Position numbers and translations under genes: made by a program
The notes under the pieces: generated by a model
Database searches by the model: none
Seen by the model: the letters and a program-made list of their open reading frames with translations, nothing else
Told to the model about the DNA's origin: nothing
Shown: positions 29,259-38,925 of the stretch, one piece after another
Layout of the letters: every line of letters starts with the position of its first letter
How positions within the stretch are numbered: the stretch's first letter is position 1
Origin: Pyrinomonadaceae bacterium
GTDB taxonomy: Bacteria > Acidobacteriota > Blastocatellia > Pyrinomonadales > Pyrinomonadaceae
Reading direction: 5' to 3'
Length of the DNA stretch: 64,000 nucleotides
Assembly (NCBI GenBank): GCA_030841105.1
Contig: JAVEDE010000053.1
Coordinates: forward strand, 1-64,000

Positions 29259-30983
29259 ATGTCAGTTCGTCGTGCCGCTTACAAGTTGTTGCTGTCGCTG
29301 TGCGCCTGCGCGTGTCTTCTGGCGACGGCCGCCCCGGCTTTTGCTCAATCATCGCAGCAGGGCGGCGCGCTCGGCAAAATTGATTTCCCGACCTCCGCGT
29401 CGCCTTCGGCGCAGGAGCATTTCCTGCGCGGCGTCGCGGCGTTGCACTCGTTCTGGTACGAGGAGGCGTTGGAGGAGTTTCAGGCGGCGACGAAAGTCGA
29501 ACCCGCGTTCGCGCTCGGCTACTGGGGCGAGGCGATGGCGCACAACCACCCGCTCTGGAACGAGCAGGACGCAGACGCCGCCCGCCGCGCGCTCGCGAAA
29601 ATTCCGGCCGACGCGAAACTCACCGCGCGCGAGACCGCTTACCTGAACGCCGTGAAAGCTCTCTACGGCGAAGGCGACAAGCACGCGCGCAACCTCGCCT
29701 ACGTCGCCGCGATGGAGAAAATCTACAGGGACTACCCGTCAGACCTTGAAGCGGCTTCGTTCTACGCGCTCTCTTTGCTCGGCGCGGCGCGGCCGACAGA
29801 CAAAGGCTATCGTTTGCAAGCGCAGGCAGGCGCGGTCGCGCTCGACGTCTACGCGAAGAACCCGAACCACCCCGGCGCGGCGCACTACATCATTCACGCC
29901 TTCGACGATCCCGAACACGCCATCCTCGCGTTGCCCGCCGCGCGTCGCTACGCAGAGATCGCGCCGGACGCGCACCACGCGCGCCACATGCCTTCGCACA
30001 TCTTCATTCAACTCGGCATGTGGCCGGAGGCCGCCGCCTCGAACGAATCTTCGTGGGCGACTTCGGACGCGTGGGTCAAGCGCAAAAACTACTCCATCGA
30101 GCGGCGCGATTATCACAGTCTCAGTTGGCTTGAGTACGTCTACTTGCAGCAGGGGCGCGTCAAAGAGGCCGAGGCGCAACTCGCCGTCATGCAAAAATCA
30201 ATCGCCGATCTCGGCGCGCCGATTCGCGGCTCGGCCTACATCTACGCCGTCTTCATCGCGGAGACGGGGCGTTGGGAGTTGATTGACAAACTCTTCCCCG
30301 AAACGCCCGCGAAGTCGTCCGCGCTCGTCGCGCCGAAAGAGGTCGGCGCTGAACCGTGTCACGTCGTCGCGTCCAAACCGGCGACGGCGAACGTCGTCGC
30401 GGCTTCGCTCACGGCGCAGTCGTCGCGCGCCCCCACGTTGGGGCAGTTGTATGGCAAGTACCTGCGCGGGCTGGCGGCGGCCGCGTCGAAGAATCCGGCC
30501 GAGGCCGAGCGGTACGTCGCAGACATGCGCGCGCTGCGCGGTGAGTTTGCGAAGTCCAGGGGATATGTGAGTTCCGAGATGGTCGAGATCATGGAGTTGG
30601 AAGTGGCCGCGCAGTGGCGCGCGAACGCGGGCAAGTTTGAAGAGGCCATCGCACTGCTCGGCCGCGCGACCGCGTTGGAAGAGTCGCTCCGGCCGCCCTC
30701 AGGGCCGCCCGACATGATTAAGCCTTCGCATGAGTTGTTCGGCGACGTGCTGCTCGCGGCCGGTCGCCCGCAGGAAGCGGCGGCGCAGTTCAAGACCGCG
30801 CTCCTGCGCCAGCCCAACCGCCCGCGCTCGCTGCTCGGACTCGCCCGCGCCGCCCGGAGCACCGACGCCAAACTCGCCGCGCGCGCCTACGACGATTACC
30901 TGCGCACGCAGGAACGCGCCGACTCGCGCGCCGCCGAACTCTCCGAAGCACGCGACTACTTGAAAGGGGCAAGCGCGCGATAG
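29259..30983 (+). CDS. Exported TPR protein with His-rich core
   Basis: The ATG at 29259 gives 574 residues with a signal peptide (CLLATAAPAFAQ). TPR-like units begin at about residue 50 (EHFLRGVAALHSFWYEEALEEF) and recur to the C-terminus (PQEAAAQFKTALLRQPNRPRSLLGLARA). Between them is a conserved-looking His-rich segment, NPNHPGAAHYIIHAFDDPEHA, then DAHHARHMPSHIFIQLGMW. The family is known to me only as exported TPR proteins, frequent in Acidobacteria. The histidine cluster could bind metal or be structural. Location between the HAD gene and the symporter suggests a periplasmic partner, not proven. Confidence 0.75.
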   Translation: MSVRRAAYKLLLSLCACACLLATAAPAFAQSSQQGGALGKIDFPTSASPSAQEHFLRGVAALHSFWYEEALEEFQAATKVEPAFALGYWGEAMAHNHPLWNEQDADAARRALAKIPADAKLTARETAYLNAVKALYGEGDKHARNLAYVAAMEKIYRDYPSDLEAASFYALSLLGAARPTDKGYRLQAQAGAVALDVYAKNPNHPGAAHYIIHAFDDPEHAILALPAARRYAEIAPDAHHARHMPSHIFIQLGMWPEAAASNESSWATSDAWVKRKNYSIERRDYHSLSWLEYVYLQQGRVKEAEAQLAVMQKSIADLGAPIRGSAYIYAVFIAETGRWELIDKLFPETPAKSSALVAPKEVGAEPCHVVASKPATANVVAASLTAQSSRAPTLGQLYGKYLRGLAAAASKNPAEAERYVADMRALRGEFAKSRGYVSSEMVEIMELEVAAQWRANAGKFEEAIALLGRATALEESLRPPSGPPDMIKPSHELFGDVLLAAGRPQEAAAQFKTALLRQPNRPRSLLGLARAARSTDAKLAARAYDDYLRTQERADSRAAELSEARDYLKGASAR

Positions 30984-31023
30984 TATGCGCCGACCTCACG
31001 GTGCTACTTTCTAACAGGAGACT

Positions 31024-32577
31024 ATGAGAGCGCTCGACCTTGTTATCATCTTCGGCTACCTCGCGGGCATCACGGTGTTCGGCGTGTGGTTCTCCGGCAA
31101 GCAGGAGACGACGCGCGACTACTTTCTCGGCGACCGCACCGTGCCGTGGTGGGCGATTGCCGCTTCCATCGTCGCCACCGAGACTTCGACCATCACGTTC
31201 ATCTCCGTGCCGGGCGTGGCGTTTGCGCGCGGCGGGAATTTCCAGTTTCTCCAACTCGTCTTCGGCTACATGCTGGGGCGCATCGTCATCTCGCTTTTGT
31301 TCATCCCCTCCTACTTCCGCGGCGAACTCCTGACCGTCTACCAACTGCTCGAACGACGCTTCGGCCTCAAGATCAAGATGCTCGCCGCCGCCCTCTTCGT
31401 CGTCATGCGCAACATCGCCGACGGCGTGCGCCTCCTCTTGACGGCCTTCGTGCTGGCCGCCGTCTACACGGCGTTCGTGCCGGACGCGAACGCCGAGGCG
31501 ATCATCGTCTATTCGATCATCCTGCTCGGCGTCGTGATGATCGTCTTCACCTACTTCGGCGGGATGGAGGCCGTGATCTGGGTCGAGGTGGTGCAACTCG
31601 GCATCTACATCACGGGCGCGTTGGCGGCGGCCGTCGTGCTCGCGTCGAAAATCGAGGGCGGCTTCGGCGGCGCGCTCGCGCTCGGCAGCCAGTTCGACAA
31701 GTTCGACGTGTTCGACTTCTCGTTCACGCTGACCAAAACTTACACCTTCTGGGCGGGACTCATCGGCGGCTGCTTCCTGACGATGAGCACGCACGGCACG
31801 GATCAATATCTCGTGCAGCGTTACCTGTGCACCGACCGGCCGCGCCGCGCTTCGGCCGCGCTGCTGTCGAGCGGCGGCGTGGTGCTCGCGCAGTTCATCG
31901 GCTTCCTCTTCATCGGCGTGCTGCTGTTCGCCTTCTACCAGCCGCAGAGCGACCCGGCCTACGGCACGCTGACGGCGGGCGCGGCGACCCTGCCCATCGA
32001 GGGCGCGTTCCGCGTCGTCGGCAGCGACCGCGTCTTTCCCGACTTCATCACGAAACACCTGCCGTCGGGGTTGTCGGGGTTGGTGGTCGCGGCGATCTTC
32101 GCGGCCGCGCTCTCTTCGTCGCTCAACGCGATTGCGGCGACGGCCGTCAACGATCTCTACAAGCCGTTTGCGCGCGGGCGCGACGACAAGCACTACCTGC
32201 GCGTTTCGCACTGGCTGACGCTCGCTTGGGGGCTAGTCCAGATCGGCGTCGCGCTGTTCTTCATGCGGAGGAATCGCTCCGCGCTCGATCAGGCATTGTC
32301 CATCGCGGGACTCATCAACGGCCCCGTGCTCGGCATCTTTCTCGTCGGCACGTTCCTGCGGCGCGTGAGCGAACCGCCCGCGCTCGTCGGGATGCTGGTG
32401 AGCATCTGCGTCATGCTCTACGTGCGTTTTATGACGCCGCTCGCGTGGACGTGGTACGTGCTCTTGGGCAGCATCATCACTTTCGTCGTGGCCTACGTCG
32501 TCAGTTTCGCCTTCGCGCCCGCGACGCCCGCGCAGCGCGACGAACTCGCGCCCGGCGGCGCGGCCGAGAACGTTTAG
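31024..32577 (+). CDS. Sodium:solute symporter family transporter
   Basis: This 517-residue protein has about 13 membrane helices and the SSS-family features: an N-terminal LVIIFGYLAGITVFGVWFSG, RDYFLGDRTVPWWAIAASIVATETSTITF, and a substrate/ion-site helix with GTDQYLVQRYLCTDRPR. Later SGLVVAAIFAAALSSSLNAIAA supplies the Na2-site serines. An AGGAGACT site precedes the ATG. SSS carriers import sugars, amino acids or vitamins with sodium. As it sits among MurNAc-catabolic genes, MurNAc or GlcNAc is the predicted cargo. I recall that a symporter fills this role in the Tannerella murT-murK-murQ locus, but that parallel is from memory. Confidence 0.9.
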   Translation: MRALDLVIIFGYLAGITVFGVWFSGKQETTRDYFLGDRTVPWWAIAASIVATETSTITFISVPGVAFARGGNFQFLQLVFGYMLGRIVISLLFIPSYFRGELLTVYQLLERRFGLKIKMLAAALFVVMRNIADGVRLLLTAFVLAAVYTAFVPDANAEAIIVYSIILLGVVMIVFTYFGGMEAVIWVEVVQLGIYITGALAAAVVLASKIEGGFGGALALGSQFDKFDVFDFSFTLTKTYTFWAGLIGGCFLTMSTHGTDQYLVQRYLCTDRPRRASAALLSSGGVVLAQFIGFLFIGVLLFAFYQPQSDPAYGTLTAGAATLPIEGAFRVVGSDRVFPDFITKHLPSGLSGLVVAAIFAAALSSSLNAIAATAVNDLYKPFARGRDDKHYLRVSHWLTLAWGLVQIGVALFFMRRNRSALDQALSIAGLINGPVLGIFLVGTFLRRVSEPPALVGMLVSICVMLYVRFMTPLAWTWYVLLGSIITFVVAYVVSFAFAPATPAQRDELAPGGAAENV

Positions 32578-32595
32578 TTGATGCCGGAAGCAGAA

Positions 32596-32627
32596 TAATG
32601 AGTCGTCGAACTAATGAGTCGTCGAAC
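32596..32627 (+). repeat. Perfect 16-bp tandem direct repeat after symporter gene
   Basis: TAATGAGTCGTCGAAC occurs twice in tandem, at 32596-32611 and 32612-32627, in the short gap between the symporter and GH3 genes. A related GTCTAACTGAGTCATC follows. No hairpin was seen. Confidence 0.85.
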
Positions 32628-32652
32628 CGGGGCGTCTAACTGAGTCATCAAG

Positions 32653-34641
32653 ATGAGTAATTTTAGTTTTAGAAAATTCATGCATGCGGTTTCGCGCGCG
32701 GCCGCCATCGTCACGGTTGTTTCGCTGGCGTGCGACCCGGCGAGGGTCGGGCGGGCGCACGCCTCCGCGTTCTTGAAATCGCCGCTAACGGAAATGGCGT
32801 CGGTGGCGACGACGGCGGCGGGCGACGATAAACGTGATGGGAAACTGCCGGTCTTTAAACCTTACACGCGGCGTGCGTCGCGCGAGGCTTTGAAGTGGGC
32901 GGACGGGGAACTGCGGCGGATGACGCTCGAAGAGAAGATCGGGCAGTTGATCTCCGTGGGCGTCAACGCGACTTTTATGAATCAGGAGAGCGACGCCTTC
33001 AAGCAGTTGCGTCGTCAGGTGGAGCAGAATCACGTCGGCGGCATCATCCTGTTTCGCGGCTCGGTCTACGAGTCGGTTCATCTCGTCAACCGGATGCAGC
33101 AACTCGCGCGGCGGCCGCTGCTCATCTCGGCCGACCTCGAAGCCGGGTCGGGGATGCGTTTCATTGATACGATCAACTTTCCCTGGAACATGGCCGTCGG
33201 CGCGACGGGCAACGCGGAGTACGCGCGGCGGATGGGCGAGATGACGGCGCGAGAGGCGCGCGCGCTCGGCATCCAACAGATTTTCGCGCCCGTCGTTGAC
33301 GTGAACAGCAACGCGGCGAACCCTGTCATCAACGTGCGCTCTTACGGCGAAGACCCGGCGGAGGTGGCGCGCATGGCCGCGGCCTTCACCGAGGGCGCGC
33401 AGCGCGGCGGCGTCATCGCCACGGCGAAACACTTCCCCGGCCACGGCGACACGGCCGTTGATTCGCACCGCGGCCTGCCCGTCGTCAACGTCACGCGCGC
33501 GCGTCTCGACGCAGTTGAACTCGTGCCGTTCCGCGCCGCGATTGCGGCGGGCGTCGGCTCGGTCATGATCGCGCACATCGGGTTGCCGCAACTCGACCCG
33601 ACCCGGATCACGCCGCTCGAAGGCGTAGGTAAGCGACGACCGAGCTACGCAGACACCGAGGTGATCGTGGAGAATGCGACGATGCCCGCCACGCTCTCGC
33701 CACCGGTCGTCGGCACGCTGCGCCGCGACCTCGGATTCGACGGCATCATCGTCACCGACGCGTTGGACATGAGCGGGCTGACGATCTACTTTACGCCGGG
33801 CGAGGCGGCCGTGCGGGCGACGCTCGCGGGCGCGGACATGCTCTTGAAACCGCCCGACGCCGACGCGGCCATACGCGGCCTGCGCGAAGCCGTGGCCGCG
33901 GGGCGGCTGACGGAGCGGCGCATTGAGGAGTCGGCGCGTCGCCTGCTGGCGGCGAAGTACGACCTCGGACTCGTGCGCCAGCGCATCGCGCCGATTGAAC
34001 AAATTGACCGGCTCGTCTCGACCGAAGCGGCCGTGAAGTTGTCCGACGAGATCGCGGAGCGCGCCGTTACGCTCGTGCGCGACGACGCTGGGCTGCTGCC
34101 CGCAGGCAGTTTGTCCGCGAGTAGTTTGGCTGCGGGCGAGCGCGTCTACATTCTGGGCATTACCAACGGCGAGGATCGCCAGTGGATCATGAATTCGTTC
34201 ACGGGCGCGCTCGGCGGCCGGAAGTTCGACGGGGGGACGGTGATTGACGACCGCTCTTCGGAGAAGGAAGTTGATTCTCTGCTTGACCGCGCGAAGGCTG
34301 CCAAGTTAATTGTCGTGGCGATGTACGGGCGCGTGCGAACCGGACAAGCGAACAGCGGCGCGCTCCCCGAACCGGGCATGCGCGCGCTCAAGAAGTTGCT
34401 CGAACGCAAAGTCCCGGTCGTCGGCATCAGCTTCGGCAACCCGTACCTGTTACAAAGTTTTCCCGAACTCAAAACTTACATGGTGGCCTACGGCGACATG
34501 CCGAGTTTGCAACGCGCCGCCGCCCGCGCCCTCGTCGGCGAGATTGACGTCGGCGGCAAACTCCCGATCAGCCTGCCGTCGCTCTATGCGCGCGGCACGG
34601 GGATTCAGTTGAAGGCGCAGGCGCGCGCGGCGAACGAGTGA
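32653..34641 (+). CDS. nagZ: Exported GH3 beta-N-acetylglucosaminidase, NagZ type
   Basis: The 662-residue protein has a signal region (AIVTVVSLACDPARVGRAHASA), a catalytic (beta/alpha)8 domain and a C-terminal domain. The NagZ hallmark KHFPGHGDTAVDSHRGLPVV is at about residue 258 and carries the His acid/base of the His-Asp dyad. The nucleophile aspartate is in IIVTDALDMSGL at about residue 370. The extra C-terminal domain makes it like the exported two-domain Bacillus NagZ, unlike the cytoplasmic single-domain E. coli enzyme. It removes non-reducing GlcNAc from muropeptides. The gene directly precedes the AmiE-NamZ fusion. Confidence 0.93.
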   Translation: MSNFSFRKFMHAVSRAAAIVTVVSLACDPARVGRAHASAFLKSPLTEMASVATTAAGDDKRDGKLPVFKPYTRRASREALKWADGELRRMTLEEKIGQLISVGVNATFMNQESDAFKQLRRQVEQNHVGGIILFRGSVYESVHLVNRMQQLARRPLLISADLEAGSGMRFIDTINFPWNMAVGATGNAEYARRMGEMTAREARALGIQQIFAPVVDVNSNAANPVINVRSYGEDPAEVARMAAAFTEGAQRGGVIATAKHFPGHGDTAVDSHRGLPVVNVTRARLDAVELVPFRAAIAAGVGSVMIAHIGLPQLDPTRITPLEGVGKRRPSYADTEVIVENATMPATLSPPVVGTLRRDLGFDGIIVTDALDMSGLTIYFTPGEAAVRATLAGADMLLKPPDADAAIRGLREAVAAGRLTERRIEESARRLLAAKYDLGLVRQRIAPIEQIDRLVSTEAAVKLSDEIAERAVTLVRDDAGLLPAGSLSASSLAAGERVYILGITNGEDRQWIMNSFTGALGGRKFDGGTVIDDRSSEKEVDSLLDRAKAAKLIVVAMYGRVRTGQANSGALPEPGMRALKKLLERKVPVVGISFGNPYLLQSFPELKTYMVAYGDMPSLQRAAARALVGEIDVGGKLPISLPSLYARGTGIQLKAQARAANE

Positions 34642-34790
34642 GAACGTGCGCGCGATCAATTAAGCAGAGGACGCTATCAAAGCTGTTAATGAACAACGCA
34701 CACATCGTCGGGACGGCGCGCGCCGCGCCCGCCGCCAAATATTCGTCTAACTCGATGCCGCCTCAATCTTCAAACAAGCAGAACACATTC

Positions 34791-37271
34791 ATGTCTCGAT
34801 TGCCGCTTCGCCGCCTCGTCGCCTGCCTGCTCGTCGTCGTTTTCGTGTCGCACGCATCCGGCGAAAACTTGCCCGCCGCCGCTCCGTCGAGCGTCGGGAT
34901 GTCGGCGGAACGTTTGGCGCGGATTGACGCGGCCGTCGCGGAATCAATCGCGCGCAAGGAGACGCCGGGCGCGGTGGTGCTGGCGGCGCGGCGCGGTCGC
35001 GTCGTGTGGCGCAAGGCTTACGGCGAGCGCGCCGTCGAGCCGCAACACGAGGCGATGACGCTCGACACGATCTTCGACGCGGCGAGTTTGACGAAGGTCG
35101 TCGCGACGGCGACGAGCATCATGATCCTCGTCGAGCGCGGGCAACTGCGCCTCAGCGATCCGCTCTCGCGCCACCTGCCGGGGCTGAAAGAAGGCGGGCG
35201 CGAGTTGGTCACGATTGAAGAACTGTTGACGCATCGCGCCGGCTACGCGCCCGACTTCGATCTGCGCGAGCAGTGGACGGGTTACGACGAAGCGATGAAG
35301 CGTCTCGCCATCGAGCGACTGCGCAACGTCGCCTCCGGCAAGCGTTTCCTCTACAGCGACATCGGCTACATCGCGCTCGGCGAAGTGGTCAAGCGCGTGA
35401 GCGGCGAGCCGCTCGACGTGTTCGCGCGCAAGAACATCTTCGAGCCGCTGCGGATGCGCGATACGTCGTTCAATCCGCCCGCCGCGTTGCGCCCGCGCAT
35501 CGCGCCGACCGAACAGCGACGCGCACAGGCCGCCTACCTCGGCGGCAAGCCGGAGGACTTGGGCGCGGACGGCGAACGCTGGCTGCGCGGAGAGGTGCAC
35601 GACCCGACCGCGTTTCGCATGAGCGGCGTCGCCGGTCACGCCGGACTCTTCACCACCGCTGACGACCTTGCCGTCTACTGCCAGATGATCCTGAACGGCG
35701 GCACTTACGGCGGCGCGCGCATCTTAAGCCCGCTCGGCGTAGCGACCATGACGCGCCCGCGCGCCGTGTCGGACGACGGCTCGGCGCGCGGCCTCGGCTG
35801 GGACGTGGCGAGCAGTTTCTCCTCGAACCGCGGCGACCTCTTCCCGCTCGGCTCGTTCGGCCACACCGGGTTCACCGGCACGTCCCTGTGGCTCGACCCG
35901 TCGAGCGAGACCTTCGTCGTCTTCCTGAGCAACCGCGTCCACCCGGACGGCAAAGGCGACGTGGGCGAGTTGCGCGGGCGCGTCGCCTCGATAGTGGCGT
36001 CGTCGCTCACGGACGTCACGACGGAGCAGGCGCACGGCGAAGCGGCGCGCTTCGCTTCCGAGACGCTCATGAGTCTGGCGCATTTGAACGCCACCCAGAA
36101 CGCGACGCCGACGGCGGCCGTTCCGGTCTTGCCGCTCGACGCCGACGTGTTGAACGGCATTGACGTGCTCGAACGCGACGGCTTTCGCCAACTTGCCGGA
36201 ATGCGCGTCGGCCTCGTCACGAACCACACGGGGCGCGACCGCCGCGGGCGGCAGACGATAGACGTGCTGCGCGAGGCCGCGAACGTCAAACTCGTCGCGC
36301 TGTTTGCGCCGGAGCACGGCATCCGCGGCCTCTTGGATGAAAAACTTTCCGACGCGAAAGACGAGAAGACCGGGCTGCCGATCTATTCGCTCTACGGCGA
36401 GTCGCGCCGCCCGAAGCCCGAACAGTTGCGCGAACTCGACGCACTCGTCTTCGACGTTCAAGATGTCGGCACGCGCTTCTACACCTACATCTCCACGCTC
36501 GGCAACGTCATGGAAGAGGCGGCGCGCGCGCGCGTGCCCGTCTACGTGCTCGACCGCCCGAACCCCATTCGCGGCAACGAGACGGAAGGCCCTGTCGCCG
36601 ACGAAGACAAACTCTCCTTCACCGCCTATTACACGATCCCCGTCCGCCACGGCATGACCATCGGGGAACTCGCGCGCTACTTCAACGCCGAGCGCAAGAT
36701 CGGTTGCGACCTGCGCGTCGTCGAGATGGAGCGTTGGCGGCGCGGCATGTGGTTCGACGGGACGGGGCAGACCTGGATCAACCCCTCGCCCAACATGCGC
36801 AGCCTGACGCAGGCGACGCTCTATCCCGGCGTCGGGCTGCTTGAGACGACGAACGTGTCGGTCGGGCGCGGGACGGACACGCCGTTCGAGTTAATCGGCG
36901 CGCCATGGATTGACGGCGTGCGGCTGGCGAGTTATTTGAACGAGCGCCGGATCGCGGGCGTGCGCTTCGTGCCCGTGCGCTTCACGCCGCGCGCCTCCAT
37001 GTTTCAGGGCGAAGAGTGCGGCGGCGTCAATGTCGTCATCACGGATCGCGCGCAGTTGCGGCCGGTCTACGTGGGATTGGAGATCGCGGCCGCGCTGCGC
37101 CGCCTGCACCCGGACGACTGGCAGATCGAAAAATACGGACGCCTGCTCGCCAACGCCGACACGCTCGAACGACTCAAGCGCGGCGAGTCGCCCGAACTGA
37201 TCGCGCTCTCGTGGCTGCCGCGCCTCGAAGAGTTTCGCCGCGCCCGCACGCGCATCTTGATCTACCGTTAA
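34791..37271 (+). CDS. Fusion: AmiE/beta-lactamase-family serine hydrolase plus NamZ-type exo-muramidase (DUF1343, GH171)
   Basis: The ATG at 34791 gives 826 residues with a signal peptide (RLVACLLVVVFVSHASG). An open frame extends to GTG 34638, but it has no signal-like sequence there. Domain 1 (about 40-430) is a penicillin-binding-protein-like hydrolase: the SxxK serine in DAASLTKVV (about 98-101), FLYSDIGYIALGE as the YxN counterpart, and FGHTGFTGTSLW as the KTG counterpart. Domain 2 (about 450-826) is DUF1343: GMRVGLVTNHTG, APEHGIRGLLDE, FDVQDVGTRFYTYISTL, VLDRPNPIRG, MRSLTQATLYPGVGLLETTNVSVG. NamZ proteins release MurNAc from muropeptide non-reducing ends, after NagZ and AmiE action in Bacillus. 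Here both latter activities are predicted on one exported chain. Confidence 0.9.
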   Translation: MSRLPLRRLVACLLVVVFVSHASGENLPAAAPSSVGMSAERLARIDAAVAESIARKETPGAVVLAARRGRVVWRKAYGERAVEPQHEAMTLDTIFDAASLTKVVATATSIMILVERGQLRLSDPLSRHLPGLKEGGRELVTIEELLTHRAGYAPDFDLREQWTGYDEAMKRLAIERLRNVASGKRFLYSDIGYIALGEVVKRVSGEPLDVFARKNIFEPLRMRDTSFNPPAALRPRIAPTEQRRAQAAYLGGKPEDLGADGERWLRGEVHDPTAFRMSGVAGHAGLFTTADDLAVYCQMILNGGTYGGARILSPLGVATMTRPRAVSDDGSARGLGWDVASSFSSNRGDLFPLGSFGHTGFTGTSLWLDPSSETFVVFLSNRVHPDGKGDVGELRGRVASIVASSLTDVTTEQAHGEAARFASETLMSLAHLNATQNATPTAAVPVLPLDADVLNGIDVLERDGFRQLAGMRVGLVTNHTGRDRRGRQTIDVLREAANVKLVALFAPEHGIRGLLDEKLSDAKDEKTGLPIYSLYGESRRPKPEQLRELDALVFDVQDVGTRFYTYISTLGNVMEEAARARVPVYVLDRPNPIRGNETEGPVADEDKLSFTAYYTIPVRHGMTIGELARYFNAERKIGCDLRVVEMERWRRGMWFDGTGQTWINPSPNMRSLTQATLYPGVGLLETTNVSVGRGTDTPFELIGAPWIDGVRLASYLNERRIAGVRFVPVRFTPRASMFQGEECGGVNVVITDRAQLRPVYVGLEIAAALRRLHPDDWQIEKYGRLLANADTLERLKRGESPELIALSWLPRLEEFRRARTRILIYR

Positions 37272-37324
37272 AGTTTTATCGTTCAGAGAGTCAAGGTTGA
37301 GGAAGGGAAGTGAGGAGAACTTCG

Positions 37325-38329
37325 ATGCGTAAAGTTAGGATGGCCGCGACGCTCGTCGCGCTGCTGCTCGTCGCGCAGTCGCACGCCTTCGCGTGGCATG
37401 ACACGGGTCACATGCTCGTCGCGCAGATCGCGTATTTGAATTTGTCGCCCGCGGCCAAGGCGCGCGTGGATAAACTGCTCGTCGCGCCGCCCTCGCCGCG
37501 TCGGCCGTTCATCCACCTGTGCGCCACCTACTACACATCCGGGTGCGAGAAGATTTACGATCCAGTGACTATCGCCGTCTGGATGGACGACTTCAAGGGC
37601 GACTCTCTGAACGACGAGTATGAGAACTGGCATTACATCAACTATCGTCCGTTCTTCGACGGCATCCCCGTCCGCTCCGACGTCGGACCGGAGCCGACAA
37701 ACGTCCTCGACCGTCTCAACTGGTGCATCAACACCCTGCGCAAGCCGACGGGACGCGACAAGACCGACGCGGAAGTGCTCGGCTTCCTCTATCACCTGAT
37801 CGGCGACGTGCACCAGCCGATGCACACCACCACGCGTTACACGGCCAAGAACCCCAACGGCGACGCGGGCGGCAATGGCTTCGCCGTCCAGATGCCGCCC
37901 GAAGCGAACATCAGAAATCTCCACGCCTTCTGGGACGCCGCCGCCGGACGTTTCGGCTTCGAGTCTCCGCGCCGCCCGCTCGACGCGGCCGCGCGCGCGC
38001 GTCTTCTCGCGCAGGCCGAAGAACTCATGAAGGCCAACCCGCTGGCGACGCTCGCGGCCGCGCGCGAACTCGAACCGCTGCGCTGGATCGAAGAGAGCAA
38101 CACCATCGCGCGCGAGTTCGCCTACGCCAAGGCGCGCGAGGGCGAAGCGCCGTCGGCGGCCTACACGGCGGAGGCGCAGAAGATTTCCGGCGAACGCATC
38201 GCGCTGGCCGGATACCGTCTCGCCGCGGTGCTCAACAACCTCTTCGTGGAAAAGGCGACACCGCCGCCGAGCGCCGCGCCCACGCCGGGCACACCCGTGC
38301 CCACGCCCGCGCCGTCTCCGAAAAATTAA
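37325..38329 (+). CDS. Exported S1/P1-family nuclease
   Basis: The ATG at 37325 (GAGGAG site 8 bp upstream) gives 334 residues. A signal peptide ends at about residue 21 (AQSHAFA), so mature Trp-His (WHDTGHMLVAQIAYL) is the N-terminus that binds zinc in the S1/P1 family. Other zinc ligands are visible in YHLIGDVHQPMHTTTRY and NLHAFWDAA. It resembles phospholipase C/P1 nuclease folds that degrade single-stranded nucleic acids to nucleotides. It follows the murein hydrolases and could supply nutrients from lysed cells. The Pro-rich C-terminal tail (PAPSPKN) is about 30 residues. Confidence 0.92.
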   Translation: MRKVRMAATLVALLLVAQSHAFAWHDTGHMLVAQIAYLNLSPAAKARVDKLLVAPPSPRRPFIHLCATYYTSGCEKIYDPVTIAVWMDDFKGDSLNDEYENWHYINYRPFFDGIPVRSDVGPEPTNVLDRLNWCINTLRKPTGRDKTDAEVLGFLYHLIGDVHQPMHTTTRYTAKNPNGDAGGNGFAVQMPPEANIRNLHAFWDAAAGRFGFESPRRPLDAAARARLLAQAEELMKANPLATLAAARELEPLRWIEESNTIAREFAYAKAREGEAPSAAYTAEAQKISGERIALAGYRLAAVLNNLFVEKATPPPSAAPTPGTPVPTPAPSPKN

Positions 38330-38925
38330 AGACCCTTCTCCAATTTTTCGTAGCCGCGCGGCCGGGGCGGCAGAAAGTTGTAAGAAAAGCTATCGGGAAA
38401 CGGGCGGCGGCAGTTGGAACAGGATTTGCAATTTTAACTTTTCCTTGAATCCCAAGTTTCGACTCACCGCCCAAGGCCGCCGGCGCAGCAATTTGAAAAT
38501 CGAGAGAAGCAGACGGTCGGAGCCGTTCGCGCGGCTTGCGGCCGCGGCGTGCGAGCGGGCGGTTGCGACGCTCCCGGCGCGCTCGTTGCGGCACGCTCAC
38601 ATATAACAACTCATTATCATTTGCGCTTATTTGCATAATAAGTTTTTTTAGCTTTCAGTTCGTTTAGAGTTCAATTACAATGGCGCGCAGTCGTCACAAG
38701 GGTTCAGCAGTTTCCGTCCTTCAATCGTGTTTTCAGTTGAATCGTTCGGCGGGGTGTTTGCGGAAGTTAAGTCCGCGAGCGCGCCTGCCGTAACTTCCGC
38801 CGCGCGACGGGCACACCGTCAGCTTGCGCGGCCGAGCGTGCGAGCAAGAGCGCGCGACTGTCCCCGCGAACTTCTAAACACAGCAAGTCAACCCGAACTG
38901 TTCGGATGCTTAAGGAGCCGAGTAC
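38330..38925 (+). promoter_or_regulatory. Long intergenic/leader region before the first TonB receptor
   Basis: About 600 bp lie between the nuclease and the receptor. An AT-rich stretch at about 38604-38680 (ATTATCATTTGCGC, then GCATAATAAG) looks like the promoter. At 38760-38800 a 10-bp perfect inverted repeat (GCGGAAGTTA / TAACTTCCGC) with a 21-nt loop lies in the likely leader, followed by a GC-rich segment with further pairing. AAGGAG precedes the ATG. No named riboswitch was recognised. Confidence 0.5.

Noticed and set aside
34638..34790. N-terminal extension of the AmiE-NamZ fusion from GTG 34638
   Set aside because: The extension has no signal-like or domain sequence. The ATG at 34791 starts a clean signal peptide.
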